Positions 1 through 8,880 are shown, counted from the stretch's first letter. The stretch is 41,761 nt of DNA from Armatimonadetes bacterium CG06_land_8_20_14_3_00_66_21 (GCA_002779825.1 PEVN01000250.1:1-41761); one strand, 5' to 3'. Made by a program: numbers and translations. Notes: generated from the sequence alone by a model not told the origin.

Positions 1-224
1 TTGAGCACGTTGGACCCCATGTCGAGAATGGCCTGCGCTGTCTCCACCAGCCGCGTCTCGTTGGTGAACTGGTAGGCTGCCCCGATGGTCTGCGTGCCGA
101 GCACGTAGCTGAACCGCTCGACCTCGGGGAGAGCGGCGGTTTGTCCGCGAACCTCGCTTGCGGAGAACGCCGTTGCACCAAGCCCCAACAACACGCCAAC
201 CATCGCACTGCACCTTACGCTCAT
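1..224 (-). CDS. Secreted protein of unknown function, N-terminal part (cut by window edge)
   Basis: The first 74 codons of a gene that continues beyond base 1. The start ATG is at 224-222. Residues 1 to about 27 form a signal peptide: a short basic start (R4), a hydrophobic core VGVLLGLGATAF, and small residues before the likely cleavage site. The visible mature part reads LGTQTIGAAYQFTNETRLVE and then AQAILDMGSNVLK. I recognise no named family in it. It lies 20 bases downstream of the PD40/di-haem gene on the same strand, so the two are probably co-transcribed. No strong Shine-Dalgarno sequence precedes it. A secreted sugar-binding or glycosidase-like role would fit the neighbourhood but is a guess. 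Confidence 0.7.
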   Translation of the reverse strand, partial: MSVRCSAMVGVLLGLGATAFSASEVRGQTAALPEVERFSYVLGTQTIGAAYQFTNETRLVETAQAILDMGSNVL

Positions 225-244
225 AGTCTGGGGCTCGCCGGCAG

Positions 245-3200
245 TCACTCGGGCCGGCTCTCTTCGAGCAGCCACACTTCGCTGACCACCGCGTTGCCGG
301 CGGCGCTGTCATTGCGGAAGGAGATCCGCAGGGCGCCCGCGGCGGACAGGCGTTGGGGGAGGGGCACGACCAGGTCGGCGGGCTTCTCCTGCCGGTCTTT
401 CCAGGCGGGCAGCTTCGTCTTTGGGAGCACCTGCTCCGGCCGCTGTCCTTCCGCGGCGACGACGACCGACTGCTCGCGGCCGGCGTTGTTGTGGTCCCAC
501 CAGGAGAAGCCCAGCTTGTAGGTGCTGGCGGGGTCGAGCCCGGTCACTTCGTAGAGGACCTCCTGGTCGCCGAACGCAATGTCGTCGTACCACGGCGGCA
601 CAACGGCCTCGCCGGCGCCGTAGACGTACGGAGTGCCGGCAAGCTCGCGAACGACGGGGCCGCCGTCTCGCCCGTCCGCGACCTCGGGTCCGCAGTCCAG
701 GTAGCACACCAGCCGCTCGCCCTTGGGCAGCGCTTCCGCGAGCTGGTTCCGCCGCTCCGGGCTCGCGTTGCGGCGCCCCGCCAGCTCCTGCCGCCGCGCC
801 GCGCTGCGGGCGCGCTCGCGCGCCTCCGCCGTCGCGACTTCGGCCGCTTCGTAATCACCGAGGCCGGGCGCGTTGCAGTCAATCCACGCGCACAGCAGGC
901 GCCACTCGGCTTCGGCGAGCGCCACCTGGTAGTGCCCCTTCGCCAGCACGGCCATCACCGGGCTAACACCGGAGCCAAAGGAACCCGGCGGCAGGTAGTA
1001 CTGGTGGATGGGCGCGTGCCGGACGTACTGGCGGAGGTTGTAGTAGGAGGCAGGCAGGTCGACGCCCATGAACGGCCGGCGCTGGCAAGCGGTCAGGTCG
1101 AAGGTCTTGTCGCTCCCGGCGGTCCCGTCGTGGCAGCGGACGCAGTGCTTGTCCAGCACCGGTTGGATCAGCGCGGAGTAGTCCATGGGCTGCACGCCCC
1201 ACGGCGGCGGCTCGATAGGCGACGGGTTGCGCTTCGTCGCGAGGGTAACGGTGCCGGACGGCGCCCGCCGAGCCGACTCATGACAGCCGACGCACCCAGT
1301 GCGCTCGCCCGGCTGGACGTTGGTGACGCTGCGCATGGTGTGAAGCGCCTGGTGCCGCTCGTCCAACACGCTGAAGAAGACGCTCTTGCCCACCGGTAGG
1401 CGGAAGTACGCCGAGCCGTCGCGCTCGACGGGCACCGTGCCCAGGACAGTCTTCGTCTCGAACCCCGAGTCCGGGCCGACCTCGATGGCATACGGTCTGG
1501 TGTGCAGGTGGCGCTCATGGCACTCGACGATCTGCAGGTAGCGCGCCTTCCCGCGGGCCGAGGGGTCGAGCCCTTCGTGAACGTCCTGCACGAGGAACTC
1601 CCCCTCCCGCTCCGGCGCCGGTTCCCCCAGTTCCGGCAGCACGGGCGGCCGCCGCCGCGGCCCAAGCGGCATCGGGAAGAGCGCCGACAGTTCGTCGTCG
1701 CGGTAGAGCAGCTCCTTGCCGCCGTAGGCGTCCAGCAGGTAGAGCCCGTAGCCGGTGGTCTCGGTTTCGTCGGGCGAGAAGCTGTAGGAGACGAGGAAGT
1801 ACCTCTCATTCAGCGGCAACGGGCAGTCGTACCAGCCGTCGTTGGGCTGCTGGTCGGGTGTCTCCACGAATCGCCCCGGCGTGAGGCGCTCCAGCGCGTC
1901 GGCGTCGTTGGAGCCGAGGGCGAGGTCGACCAGGCAGACGGGGCCGGCGCCGGTGTTGTGGTGCGCGGAGCCAATGCAGACCAACTTGCTGCCGCCGGGG
2001 ATCTGCTGCGCCGCGGCGTAGTTCAGCGGGTAGGCGTACTGCTTGCGCAAGTCGCTGCCGTAGATCATCCGCGGGTTGGTGCCGTCGGGCCGGACGGACC
2101 AGAGCATCTGGATGGGCGACCAGAACTTCATCACGTATTCCCAGCGGGTGAAGCCGAGGGTGCCGTCGTTGAGCAGGAACGGGTCCCACTCGCCATCCTT
2201 GCTCACGGTGAGCTGCCGGACGTCGGAGCCATCGGGCTTCATCGTGAACAGGCAGTACGCCAGCGCCCAGTCACCGCACTGCACCAGGCCGCCGGGGCGG
2301 TGCGACATGAAGGCAATGCGGCCGTCGGGCAGGTAGAGTGGGTCGCTGTTCTCGCTGGGCCCGGAGGTCAGTTGGCGGGGTGGCGAATTGCCGTCGAGGG
2401 CCATCTCCCACACCTGGAACTCATGGCACGGGCCCGTCTGGTGGGTGGCGTAGAGCGGCGCCGTCTCCTGGGAGATCCCGCCGTAGTCCATGCTCTGCTC
2501 ACCGGCTTCCCGCTGGCGGGCGAAGCCGAAGACGAGGCGTTTGCCGTCGAACGACAGGTCCGGCCGGCTGAACGTGCCCGGGGGGAACTTGCCCTCGGCG
2601 AGACACTCGACCTCCGCGCTGCCGTCGGGGACGATCCCCCTCAGCACGCAAATCCCGCCGCCGGGCAAGGTGAAGGCGCCTTGCCGGCGGGCGCACTGGT
2701 GCATAGCGTTGGGATGGTGGCGGCGCACGAACAGCAGCCCGTCACCCTTCAGCAGTGGATTCTTGAACGCCAGCCGCCGCACCGCCCACCGGGCGGCGAG
2801 GTACGCCTTCAGCCACGCTTCCGGCGCTTGCTCGCCGGCGGCGAGAAGTTGGTCGCGGGTCTTCCCGACGGCGGCCAGCGCTGTTGCTGCTTGGCGAAGG
2901 TCACTCGCCCCCAGCGCCTCCAAGTCCGCGAGGATCTTGCGTCCGCGGGAGAGCACTTCATCGAGGCACGGCACGACCTGCTCGCTGATTTCCTTCGCCG
3001 GGTCTTCCCACTCCGCGAACCGCGGCTTGCCGCGCAGGCGGTCTTGGCGCGCCCAGTCTTTCTCGACCGGGCCGCTTGGTTGCCAGAGCTGCGTGGCGCC
3101 GGGCAGCCGTCGCGGGTCCGTCGACCAGAGCCGGACGTACGATACCACCGCATTGGCGCCGCCCTTCTTGAGGAACTTCAGCTCCAGCGGCTTGCCGTCG

Positions 3201-3607
3201 GCGTACGCAGCCCGGGGAATGTCGAAGAGGAACCGTCCCGGCGTCGAAGCTGGGAGCGGCAGCGTGTCGTGCACGAGGTATCCGTTGGCCTCCAACGCCT
3301 GCTGGCGGACGCCGGCCGCTTCCGTCACGTACACCACATCGACCTTGTAGGCAGCTTGCGGGTTCAGACCTTTGTACTGCAGCAAGCAGAAGTCGTTATC
3401 GAAGATAATGTCGCGTCCCGCTCGCGGGCCGGCGACCATGCTGGCCGCGAAGACGTACTCCTTGCCGCGGACCACATGCGCCATGTTCTCGACGTCACCG
3501 CAATCGTCCTCGGCCACGACCGTGTACCCGACCGGGGGCGTGTCGAAAGGCACCGCCCACAACGGCGCCGCGGCGAGAAGGAAGAGGAGAGACAGGCTGC
3601 GTTTCAT
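245..3607 (-). CDS. Secreted PD40/beta-propeller protein with two haem c motifs (hydrazine synthase alpha-like architecture)
   Basis: A 1120-residue protein. The start at 3607 gives a clear signal peptide (MKRSLSLLFLLAAAPLWA); the open frame runs 62 codons further upstream but without a signal sequence. A beta-sandwich (about 25-165, containing VVSYVRLWS) is followed by a helical linker. A PD40/TolB-like propeller comes next (about 320-640; motifs PDGRIAFMSHRPGG and LNDGTLGFTRWE). Then a cytochrome-like part carries CVGCH at 772-776 and CVRCH at 822-826. A second beta-sandwich with a related strand pattern (VVSEVWLLE) closes the protein. This order resembles the hydrazine-synthase-alpha middle-domain proteins abundant in Planctomycetota, most of which have nothing to do with anammox. 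An extracytoplasmic electron-transfer or carbohydrate-linked role is inferred; the substrate is unknown. Confidence 0.8.
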   Translation of the reverse strand: MKRSLSLLFLLAAAPLWAVPFDTPPVGYTVVAEDDCGDVENMAHVVRGKEYVFAASMVAGPRAGRDIIFDNDFCLLQYKGLNPQAAYKVDVVYVTEAAGVRQQALEANGYLVHDTLPLPASTPGRFLFDIPRAAYADGKPLELKFLKKGGANAVVSYVRLWSTDPRRLPGATQLWQPSGPVEKDWARQDRLRGKPRFAEWEDPAKEISEQVVPCLDEVLSRGRKILADLEALGASDLRQAATALAAVGKTRDQLLAAGEQAPEAWLKAYLAARWAVRRLAFKNPLLKGDGLLFVRRHHPNAMHQCARRQGAFTLPGGGICVLRGIVPDGSAEVECLAEGKFPPGTFSRPDLSFDGKRLVFGFARQREAGEQSMDYGGISQETAPLYATHQTGPCHEFQVWEMALDGNSPPRQLTSGPSENSDPLYLPDGRIAFMSHRPGGLVQCGDWALAYCLFTMKPDGSDVRQLTVSKDGEWDPFLLNDGTLGFTRWEYVMKFWSPIQMLWSVRPDGTNPRMIYGSDLRKQYAYPLNYAAAQQIPGGSKLVCIGSAHHNTGAGPVCLVDLALGSNDADALERLTPGRFVETPDQQPNDGWYDCPLPLNERYFLVSYSFSPDETETTGYGLYLLDAYGGKELLYRDDELSALFPMPLGPRRRPPVLPELGEPAPEREGEFLVQDVHEGLDPSARGKARYLQIVECHERHLHTRPYAIEVGPDSGFETKTVLGTVPVERDGSAYFRLPVGKSVFFSVLDERHQALHTMRSVTNVQPGERTGCVGCHESARRAPSGTVTLATKRNPSPIEPPPWGVQPMDYSALIQPVLDKHCVRCHDGTAGSDKTFDLTACQRRPFMGVDLPASYYNLRQYVRHAPIHQYYLPPGSFGSGVSPVMAVLAKGHYQVALAEAEWRLLCAWIDCNAPGLGDYEAAEVATAEARERARSAARRQELAGRRNASPERRNQLAEALPKGERLVCYLDCGPEVADGRDGGPVVRELAGTPYVYGAGEAVVPPWYDDIAFGDQEVLYEVTGLDPASTYKLGFSWWDHNNAGREQSVVVAAEGQRPEQVLPKTKLPAWKDRQEKPADLVVPLPQRLSAAGALRISFRNDSAAGNAVVSEVWLLEESRPE

Positions 3608-3822
3608 GGGGCCGCAGTGTGCCAAAGACGGCGCGTGGCTGCAATGGCGGAGCAGTCGGGGGCTGCTCGGGCTCCGTTGGTTGAGTAAGGCAGCGCTGCC
3701 AGTCTGCCGGACTCCTGAGCGCAGACCGCACGGAGGACCCCTGCGATCATGTAGGGGCTCACCCAACAGCGCAGCACCTGAAGCAAGCGGCAAGACAGCC
3801 GTGTCGGTGCCGTCGGCTGCTC

Positions 3823-3851
3823 TTGACCCTCACCTGGGACCCCGGTAGAAT
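3823..3851 (+). promoter_or_regulatory. Sigma70-type promoter for toxin-antitoxin pair 1
   Basis: TTGACC at 3823-3828, a 17-base spacer, then TAGAAT at 3846-3851. This is one of the best sigma70 matches in the window. Transcription would begin near 3858, about 108 bases before the antitoxin start. Confidence 0.65.
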
Positions 3852-3871
3852 GCGCACCAGCCCTAAGGCGA

Positions 3872-3893
3872 GCGACCCGTGCGGGCGGGTCGC
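3872..3893 (+). other. Leader hairpin upstream of antitoxin 1
   Basis: GCGACCCG (3872-3879) and CGGGTCGC (3886-3893) form a perfect 8-bp stem with a 6-base loop, about 20 bases after the predicted transcription start. It could be an operator dyad for autoregulation by the antitoxin or just an RNA hairpin; nothing in the sequence decides. Confidence 0.35.
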
Positions 3894-3965
3894 GCCTCCC
3901 GGAAGTCGGCGCCCGGCCGTAGCCGCCCGGAACCACTACCATAATGCCCCGGAGGAGTACCCGAA

Positions 3966-4166
3966 ATGACGCACGTCGCCGACCTCCAGACTGCGGTCGC
4001 TTTACTGCCTAAGCGTGAGTACAGCCAGTTCCGGCGCTGGTTTCTTGAACGCGATTGGCAGGAGTGGGACCGGGAGATCGAGGAGGATTCGAGGGCGGGC
4101 AGGCTTGATTTCCTCCTCCAGGAGGCTGCCGAAGCCAAGCGAGAGGGGCGGCTGAGAGACCTCTGA
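3966..4166 (+). CDS. Type II antitoxin, small acidic protein
   Basis: A 66-residue protein preceded by GGAGG about 12 bases before the ATG. The strings QFRRWFLERDWQEWDREIEE and LDFLLQEAAEAKREGRLRDL are typical of the short helical antitoxin-like proteins found directly upstream of RelE/ParE-type toxins. The mostly helical, charged C-terminal half would wrap the toxin. The stop codon overlaps the toxin start by one base (TGATG at 4164-4168), so translation is probably coupled. Its role is to neutralise the toxin and repress its own promoter. The family assignment is by pattern, not by a search. Confidence 0.75.
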   Translation: MTHVADLQTAVALLPKREYSQFRRWFLERDWQEWDREIEEDSRAGRLDFLLQEAAEAKREGRLRDL

Positions 4167-4597
4167 TGCACCGAACCACCGAGCAGTTCTGGCAGAGGTA
4201 CTGGGCTCTGCCGGCGGAGGTCCGGGCGTCGGCCGATAGGAGCTTCCAGCTTCTGAAGGACAACCCAAGGCATTTCTCACTGCGGTTCAAGAAGACCGGG
4301 GGGCTGGGGTCGGCACGGGTGGGACTCGTCCATCGTGCGCTGGCCGTTGAGGAGGGCAACGACTACCTCTGGGTCTGGATCGGCGCTCACGACGAGTACG
4401 TTAGTCCTACAACCGTACTTAGCTCGGGGCAGGTCTCCGACCGCCCCGAAACGCTTGACCGGAAGGTCTCAAAGGGCTGCGAATCCACGGGATTCGAGGA
4501 GACCTGTCGGTCCGGGGAGCGGCGGGGTCAGGAGACCCTCGCCGAGCACATTCGCGCTAAGTACGGTTGTAGTATTAGGCTGATCCGCACACGCTGA
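4166..4597 (+). CDS. RelE/ParE-family toxin with a 58-codon in-frame insertion near its C-terminus
   Basis: Residues 1-78 read like the usual short RelE-type toxin: FWQRYWALPAEVRASADRSF, LLKDNPRHFSLRFKK, a beta-strand RVGLVHRALAVE, and WVWIGAHDEY. In this family the last motif normally continues directly into a short tail such as xRLIR. Here RLIRTR and the stop come only at 4577-4597, because a palindromic element (4401-4578) sits between Y78 and R138. The net insertion is 174 bases, so the frame is kept and a 143-residue product is possible, against about 85 for the uninterrupted form. The inserted residues interrupt the C-terminal strand and tail of the fold, so toxicity is probably reduced or lost. 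The antitoxin upstream is intact. Confidence 0.75.
   Translation: MHRTTEQFWQRYWALPAEVRASADRSFQLLKDNPRHFSLRFKKTGGLGSARVGLVHRALAVEEGNDYLWVWIGAHDEYVSPTTVLSSGQVSDRPETLDRKVSKGCESTGFEETCRSGERRGQETLAEHIRAKYGCSIRLIRTR
4401..4578. mobile_element. Miniature inverted-repeat element inserted in the toxin gene
   Basis: The terminal inverted repeats are CTACAACCGTACTTAGC (4407-4423) and its exact complement at 4556-4572, extending outward with mismatches. TTAG occurs at both borders (4401-4404 and 4575-4578) and fits a 4-base target duplication; a TA duplication (4402-4403 and 4576-4577) is equally possible and would suit an IS630/mariner-type transposase. Nested inside are CAGGTCTCC/GGAGACCTG (4430-4438 and 4498-4506) and the hairpin GAATCC-ACG-GGATTC (4481-4495), so the whole element folds back on itself. 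It encodes no transposase. Removing 174 bases restores DEYVRLIR in the toxin. Confidence 0.75.
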
Positions 4598-4709
4598 CCG
4601 CTGCCTTCGGCAGTCTTTCGACCTGGACCCGCGACTTAGGCGCGGGCAGTCTCCGGCACCGGCCGGACGCGCTCACCCCAAGAGCGGGGAACCCTCTGGA
4701 GGTCGTTCC

Positions 4710-7700
4710 ATGCAAACACGTCGGAGCTTGGACCCAGATGTCAGCGCTTGGCGCCAGTCCCACTGCTTGCGGGAGAGACGGGGCCACTTGGCCGTCGCGG
4801 CGCTCTGTTGGGTGCTTGCTGGCGCTTCCTGGGGGCAGAATGCGCCGCTCTTCCAGGACCCCTTCGTCGACCTCCACAACTGGAACGCCCCAGATGAATG
4901 GCGAGTCGAGAACGGCGCCCTCGTTGTCGCAGGCGGCGACATCCGCACCTGCAACGTAGGCAAAGAGTGGACCAACTACGCCGTCGAGCTCGACGTGGTC
5001 ATCCGCAAGCTGAGGGCCCAGTGGGTGATCCGGGCGGACAGCGAGCGGGATTGCTGCTTCATCCAGTTGACCTCGAAGGACTGCCCCTACTCGCCAAACT
5101 CACTTCGGTACCACGGCTGGAGAGACGGCAAGCTGGACAGCATCAGCGAGGACGCGCTGCCGTTCGACATCGAGCTTGGGCAGACCTATCACGTCCGCTG
5201 CGAGGTGGTGAACCACGCAGCACAGACGCTGATCGACGGGAAGGTGCGCGGGAGCTGGATGTTCGACGACGGCGCCACGGCGCGGTGGCCGCGCGGGACC
5301 CTCGGCTTCCGCAGTAGCGCGCAGGAGGCGGCGGTCTACCGCAATCTGAAGGTGGTGGCTTGCGAGGCGTTCACGCCCTACGGGCAGAGGAAGCAATCAC
5401 TGCCAAAGGCGGCGCCGAGCGATCCGTTCCTCAACCCGCCGTTCCGCGCCGAGTGGATCTGGAGCCCGGGCGAGAAGCTCGATCGCTACTTCCGGCGTGA
5501 GTTCAACCTCGACGCCGACGCGCTGGAAGCGCAACTCTGGATCACTGCCGACAACGGGTTCACACTCCTCGTCAACGGTAAGGAGGTCGGCAAAGGCAAA
5601 GACTGGTACTCGCCGCAGACGTTCGACCTGAAGCCCTACCTGCGCACCGGCAGGAACGTGCTCGCTGTCGCCGGACACAACGACGCGCCCGGTTCCGCGG
5701 GAGTGCTCGCGGAGGGCAACGTGCTGCTGGTGAACGGCAAGCACGTCCCGCTGGTCAGCACTGCGGATTGGCGGATCAGCGACGTCTCGCCGGCGGGGTG
5801 GGCCGAGCCCGGCTTCGACGACTCGGCGTGGGCGAAGGCCACCTCGCTGGGCCGCCATCCGCTGGCCCCGTGGGCAGGCCAGGCGCAGTGGCGGTTGCCC
5901 TACCTCGGGCCGCTGGAGGTCGCCGAGGCAGAGTCGCTCGAGATCGCCTCGCCGCTTCAGCGCGGGCAACCGGTGAAGGTGCGCGCGCAGTTCCGCTTGC
6001 CCCGAGCGTTCTCGGCCGCACACCCCGTCCGACTCAGCCTGCGACAGGCAGACGGCCCGGAACTCCCGGTCGCCGCCTGGTACCCGCAGCCGCCTACCAC
6101 TACCTGGAAGCCCGGCGCGAGTGTCCTCACGGCGTCTGCCTCCCTCGACTCACGAGTATTCCTTTCGGCGGGTACGTACGCGGCGCGACTGGAGTTGGTG
6201 GGCGTGCACCTCACCAAAGGCGCCGACCGCTTGCACCAGGAGGTGGCGGTCACCGTCCCGCCGCGGCGTGAGCCTTTGCCGCTGTCGAAGCGGCGGATGA
6301 AGCCGGGGCTGTTCACCGACCAGTTCGGCGGCGCGCACCGGTACCGGGTTGACAACGGCTGGCTCGTCTACGATGGCGAACGCATGCTGCCGCTGGAGCA
6401 TGGCGACGGCGCGTACTGGTGCGAAGACAACCCGCAACACCGCGACGCCCTCGAGGCATGCCGGGGTCAGGCTGCTCTGGACCGCGTCAGCCGCTTCGGT
6501 CTGACCGAGGAGCCCGTGCGCCTGCGCCTGCTCGACTCCGTCGTGTGCGCCGAGGCCAAGTCTGAAGCCGACCACGAGTTCAGCGAGGACGACGGCTATG
6601 GCGGCAAGTCGCGACTGCTCAAGATCGGCGGCCGGACATACCGGGTCACGGACAACCGGCGGAAGCTCTCCTACTTCGCCTACACCATGCGCTGCCTGAC
6701 ACCCGGCAAGCCGCACCTGCTGGTTTTCGAGACCCCCAACGACCGCGAGCGCTACACGCTGGTCCGCATCCAGCCGCCGTGGCACAACGTCGGCTGCGGG
6801 CCGTACACCGGGCGGGACCTACCGTGCGACGGGAAGCCGTACCAGGCGGGGTTCGTGTTCTACCCGGAGGAAGAGGACATCCGCCTCACGGTCAGCCGTC
6901 TTCCTTGCGAGCTGCAGATCGACCCGGAGTCGGGCGGCGCGGTGTCGCGCCTGTGGCTGTTCGAGGTCGCCCCTCCCCCCTCAGGCCGCCCGGACTCGTC
7001 CGGGGCAGTCCCCAACAAGTTGGGGCGTCCTGAGGGTATAGCCGGAATTCCCGCCGAGACGGTCCCGACGCCGGGCCCCAACCGCCGGATCGGCCTGTCG
7101 CAGACACACCCCGGCTACCTGTACGACTTGTACGGTCACCGCTCCGGCGACCTCACGCAGCGACTTGCTTCACTGACAGCCTTCGCCGACTACGCCGATT
7201 TCGTCGGTCTCAACTACCTGGAGTACAACGCGATCAACGGCGCCGACACTTCGGAGACCGCCTACTACCCGTCGGAGATCTGGAATCCGTACCGCGGCGG
7301 TGCCGACTTGTTCCGCGAGTTCCTCCCCATTGCCGAAGAGCGCGGCTTCGGCGTGGTGCCCTGCCTCACCTCGCTGGCGCTGGACATCGACCGCTTCACC
7401 AACGCGCCGTGGATCAGCCCGCTGACCTTCCAGATCGACAAGGACGGCTTCCGCCGCCGCGACTTTTTCGCCAACCGGGGCAACGACAACACGCTGCCCG
7501 ATCCGCTGCGCCCGGAAGTACAGCAGGTGTTCCTCGACACGCTACGCGAGTTCGGCGAACGTTGCAAGGACTCGCCCGCCGTGCAGGGGTTGGCGTTCCG
7601 CCTCAACGGTAAGATCGGCACCTGCTACGTCGGCTACAACGAAGATGAGCGCGGCGCCACCGCGGGCTATAGCCCGTGGGATCTGGCCGAGTTCCAAAGA

Positions 7701-8723
7701 GACACCGGCGGCCGCCTCCCCGACTGGGATGACACGCTGACCGACCGGTGGGCGGCGGCTTGGAAGAAGGGCGCCAAGGACGATCCGGCGATCCTGTACA
7801 TCCCGAAGACGTACGAGTGGATCCACGCCACCTGTTGGGACAAGTGGCTCGACTGGCGCTGTGGCAGGCTAACCAACCTGGTCCTGCGCGCCCGCGACCT
7901 GACGCGCTCGTTCCGCAAAGACTGGAACCTGATCGCCAACTGCGACATGCCCAGCGAAACGCCCGACCGCAACATCCTGTGGCCGGCAGGCGCGTCAGCG
8001 CTGGACCTGTGCCGCGAGCATGGCTTCGACCCACGCCACTTCAGCAACGAGGAGGGCGTGCTGCTTCAGCAGGGCTACTTCCTCGGCGGCGGCGAGTACT
8101 TCCATCACGCAGGCGGCGGCTCGTACTACCAGAACCCCGAAGCCTGGGGTGCCTTCGACTACCAGCCCGGTCTCGCCGAGCTGTACCGCACGCCAGCCGG
8201 CACCAGCGTCGAGCTGTACCACAACTACTGGGAGGAGTTCGGCGTCGGCAAGCTGGGCGAGTTCGGCACCAACTTCTGGGGCGCCGGCATGATGTACCCG
8301 CGAGGCCGCTACTTCTTCCGCCCCCTCGTCCATGCGCTCCGCACAAACAACGTCCACACCCTCGCCCTGTTCTCCTGGGAGCGCGGCAGCGAAGGTCACG
8401 AAGGCGAGCTGCGTCGCTTCTGTCGCGCGTTCCGGTCGCTGCCGGCAGTGGCGGCTGCTGGGTTCGAGGGCCAAGTGGAAGTGGCAGCCGGGCCGCCCGC
8501 AGACGAGACCCTTTGGGTGCGGCGGTTCGGCGAACGGATCGGCATCGTCAACGAGAACGGCCAGCCGCGGACAGTGCGCCTGACGCTCGGAGCCGTCAAG
8601 CCCGGGCAAGCTGTCTACGAGTACGCCACGCAACGCAAGCTCTCGTCAGCCGGGCAAGCGGGAGTGCCGGTGGTGACCGTCGAGATCGACGCATTCGACT
8701 TGCGGGTGCTGGGGGCGGACTAG
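4710..8723 (+). CDS. Large secreted glycosidase-like protein with two N-terminal beta-sandwich domains
   Basis: 1337 residues. The ATG has GGAGGT 8 bases upstream. A long basic N-region precedes a hydrophobic stretch (LAVAALCWVLAGASWG, about 28-43), read here as a signal peptide. Residues about 46-215 look like the ConA-like domain of 3-keto-disaccharide hydrolase (DUF1080) type. Residues about 245-400 (AEWIWSPG, FTLLVNGKEVG, LRTGRNVLAV) match the sugar-binding sandwich seen before alpha-L-rhamnosidase domains. From about residue 800 (HPGYLYDLYGHRSGD, FVGLNYLEYNAIN, GFGVVPCLTSL) to about 1230 a TIM-barrel-like glycosidase region follows. I cannot name its catalytic acids. A proline/glycine-rich linker near residue 760 is encoded by a palindromic DNA repeat. 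Likely role: extracellular or periplasmic polysaccharide breakdown. Confidence 0.75.
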   Translation: MQTRRSLDPDVSAWRQSHCLRERRGHLAVAALCWVLAGASWGQNAPLFQDPFVDLHNWNAPDEWRVENGALVVAGGDIRTCNVGKEWTNYAVELDVVIRKLRAQWVIRADSERDCCFIQLTSKDCPYSPNSLRYHGWRDGKLDSISEDALPFDIELGQTYHVRCEVVNHAAQTLIDGKVRGSWMFDDGATARWPRGTLGFRSSAQEAAVYRNLKVVACEAFTPYGQRKQSLPKAAPSDPFLNPPFRAEWIWSPGEKLDRYFRREFNLDADALEAQLWITADNGFTLLVNGKEVGKGKDWYSPQTFDLKPYLRTGRNVLAVAGHNDAPGSAGVLAEGNVLLVNGKHVPLVSTADWRISDVSPAGWAEPGFDDSAWAKATSLGRHPLAPWAGQAQWRLPYLGPLEVAEAESLEIASPLQRGQPVKVRAQFRLPRAFSAAHPVRLSLRQADGPELPVAAWYPQPPTTTWKPGASVLTASASLDSRVFLSAGTYAARLELVGVHLTKGADRLHQEVAVTVPPRREPLPLSKRRMKPGLFTDQFGGAHRYRVDNGWLVYDGERMLPLEHGDGAYWCEDNPQHRDALEACRGQAALDRVSRFGLTEEPVRLRLLDSVVCAEAKSEADHEFSEDDGYGGKSRLLKIGGRTYRVTDNRRKLSYFAYTMRCLTPGKPHLLVFETPNDRERYTLVRIQPPWHNVGCGPYTGRDLPCDGKPYQAGFVFYPEEEDIRLTVSRLPCELQIDPESGGAVSRLWLFEVAPPPSGRPDSSGAVPNKLGRPEGIAGIPAETVPTPGPNRRIGLSQTHPGYLYDLYGHRSGDLTQRLASLTAFADYADFVGLNYLEYNAINGADTSETAYYPSEIWNPYRGGADLFREFLPIAEERGFGVVPCLTSLALDIDRFTNAPWISPLTFQIDKDGFRRRDFFANRGNDNTLPDPLRPEVQQVFLDTLREFGERCKDSPAVQGLAFRLNGKIGTCYVGYNEDERGATAGYSPWDLAEFQRDTGGRLPDWDDTLTDRWAAAWKKGAKDDPAILYIPKTYEWIHATCWDKWLDWRCGRLTNLVLRARDLTRSFRKDWNLIANCDMPSETPDRNILWPAGASALDLCREHGFDPRHFSNEEGVLLQQGYFLGGGEYFHHAGGGSYYQNPEAWGAFDYQPGLAELYRTPAGTSVELYHNYWEEFGVGKLGEFGTNFWGAGMMYPRGRYFFRPLVHALRTNNVHTLALFSWERGSEGHEGELRRFCRAFRSLPAVAAAGFEGQVEVAAGPPADETLWVRRFGERIGIVNENGQPRTVRLTLGAVKPGQAVYEYATQRKLSSAGQAGVPVVTVEIDAFDLRVLGAD
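6978..7036. repeat. Cruciform-type palindromic repeat inside the glycosidase-like gene (copy A)
   Basis: An outer stem CCCTCAGG/CCTGAGGG (6978-6985 and 7029-7036) encloses two adjacent hairpins. These are CCCGGAC-TC-GTCCGGG (6989-7004) and CCCCAAC-AA-GTTGGGG (7010-7025), giving a three-way junction. Its core, read on the minus strand as GGACGCCCCAACTTGTTGGG, resembles repeats at 39762 and 41238. In the reading frame it encodes a low-complexity linker (SGRPDSSGAVPNKLGRPEG) between domains. Confidence 0.6.
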
Positions 8724-8851
8724 GAGAGGCCAGCCACCGTCGGCCGTCGGGGCCTGGCTGGAGGCGGGAGGACCGGCTCCCGCTCGCGGCCCCTGTCATT
8801 GGCGCCCCCGCCGGAAAGCGGGTCGCCGGCCACAGCACGCCCGGTCGCGCG

Positions 8852-8880
8852 TTGTTCCCGCGACCGACGTCCGCTACAAT
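8852..8880 (+). promoter_or_regulatory. Sigma70-type promoter for toxin-antitoxin pair 2
   Basis: TTGTTC (8852-8857), a 17-base spacer, then TACAAT (8875-8880). The predicted transcription start is about 38 bases before the antitoxin ATG. The rest of 8724-8924 shows nothing further that I can support. Confidence 0.65.

Noticed and set aside
3608..3680. TTGCAG-17-CACACT as a promoter for the PD40 gene on the minus strand
   Set aside because: The -10 match is only three of six and the distance to the start is very short; it is too weak to list.
1502..3688. A 728-codon open frame antisense to the PD40/di-haem gene
   Set aside because: It is a shadow frame of high-GC coding DNA: the opposite strand has a signal peptide and family motifs, while this one is Arg/Val/Gln-rich with no recognisable domain. 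The same applies to long antisense frames at 15926-17440, 18630-19607 and 40009-41448.
7038..7049. TATAGCCGGAAT shared with 25989-26000 as a repeat family
   Set aside because: A 12-base match is expected many times by chance in 42 kb, and the similarity does not extend.
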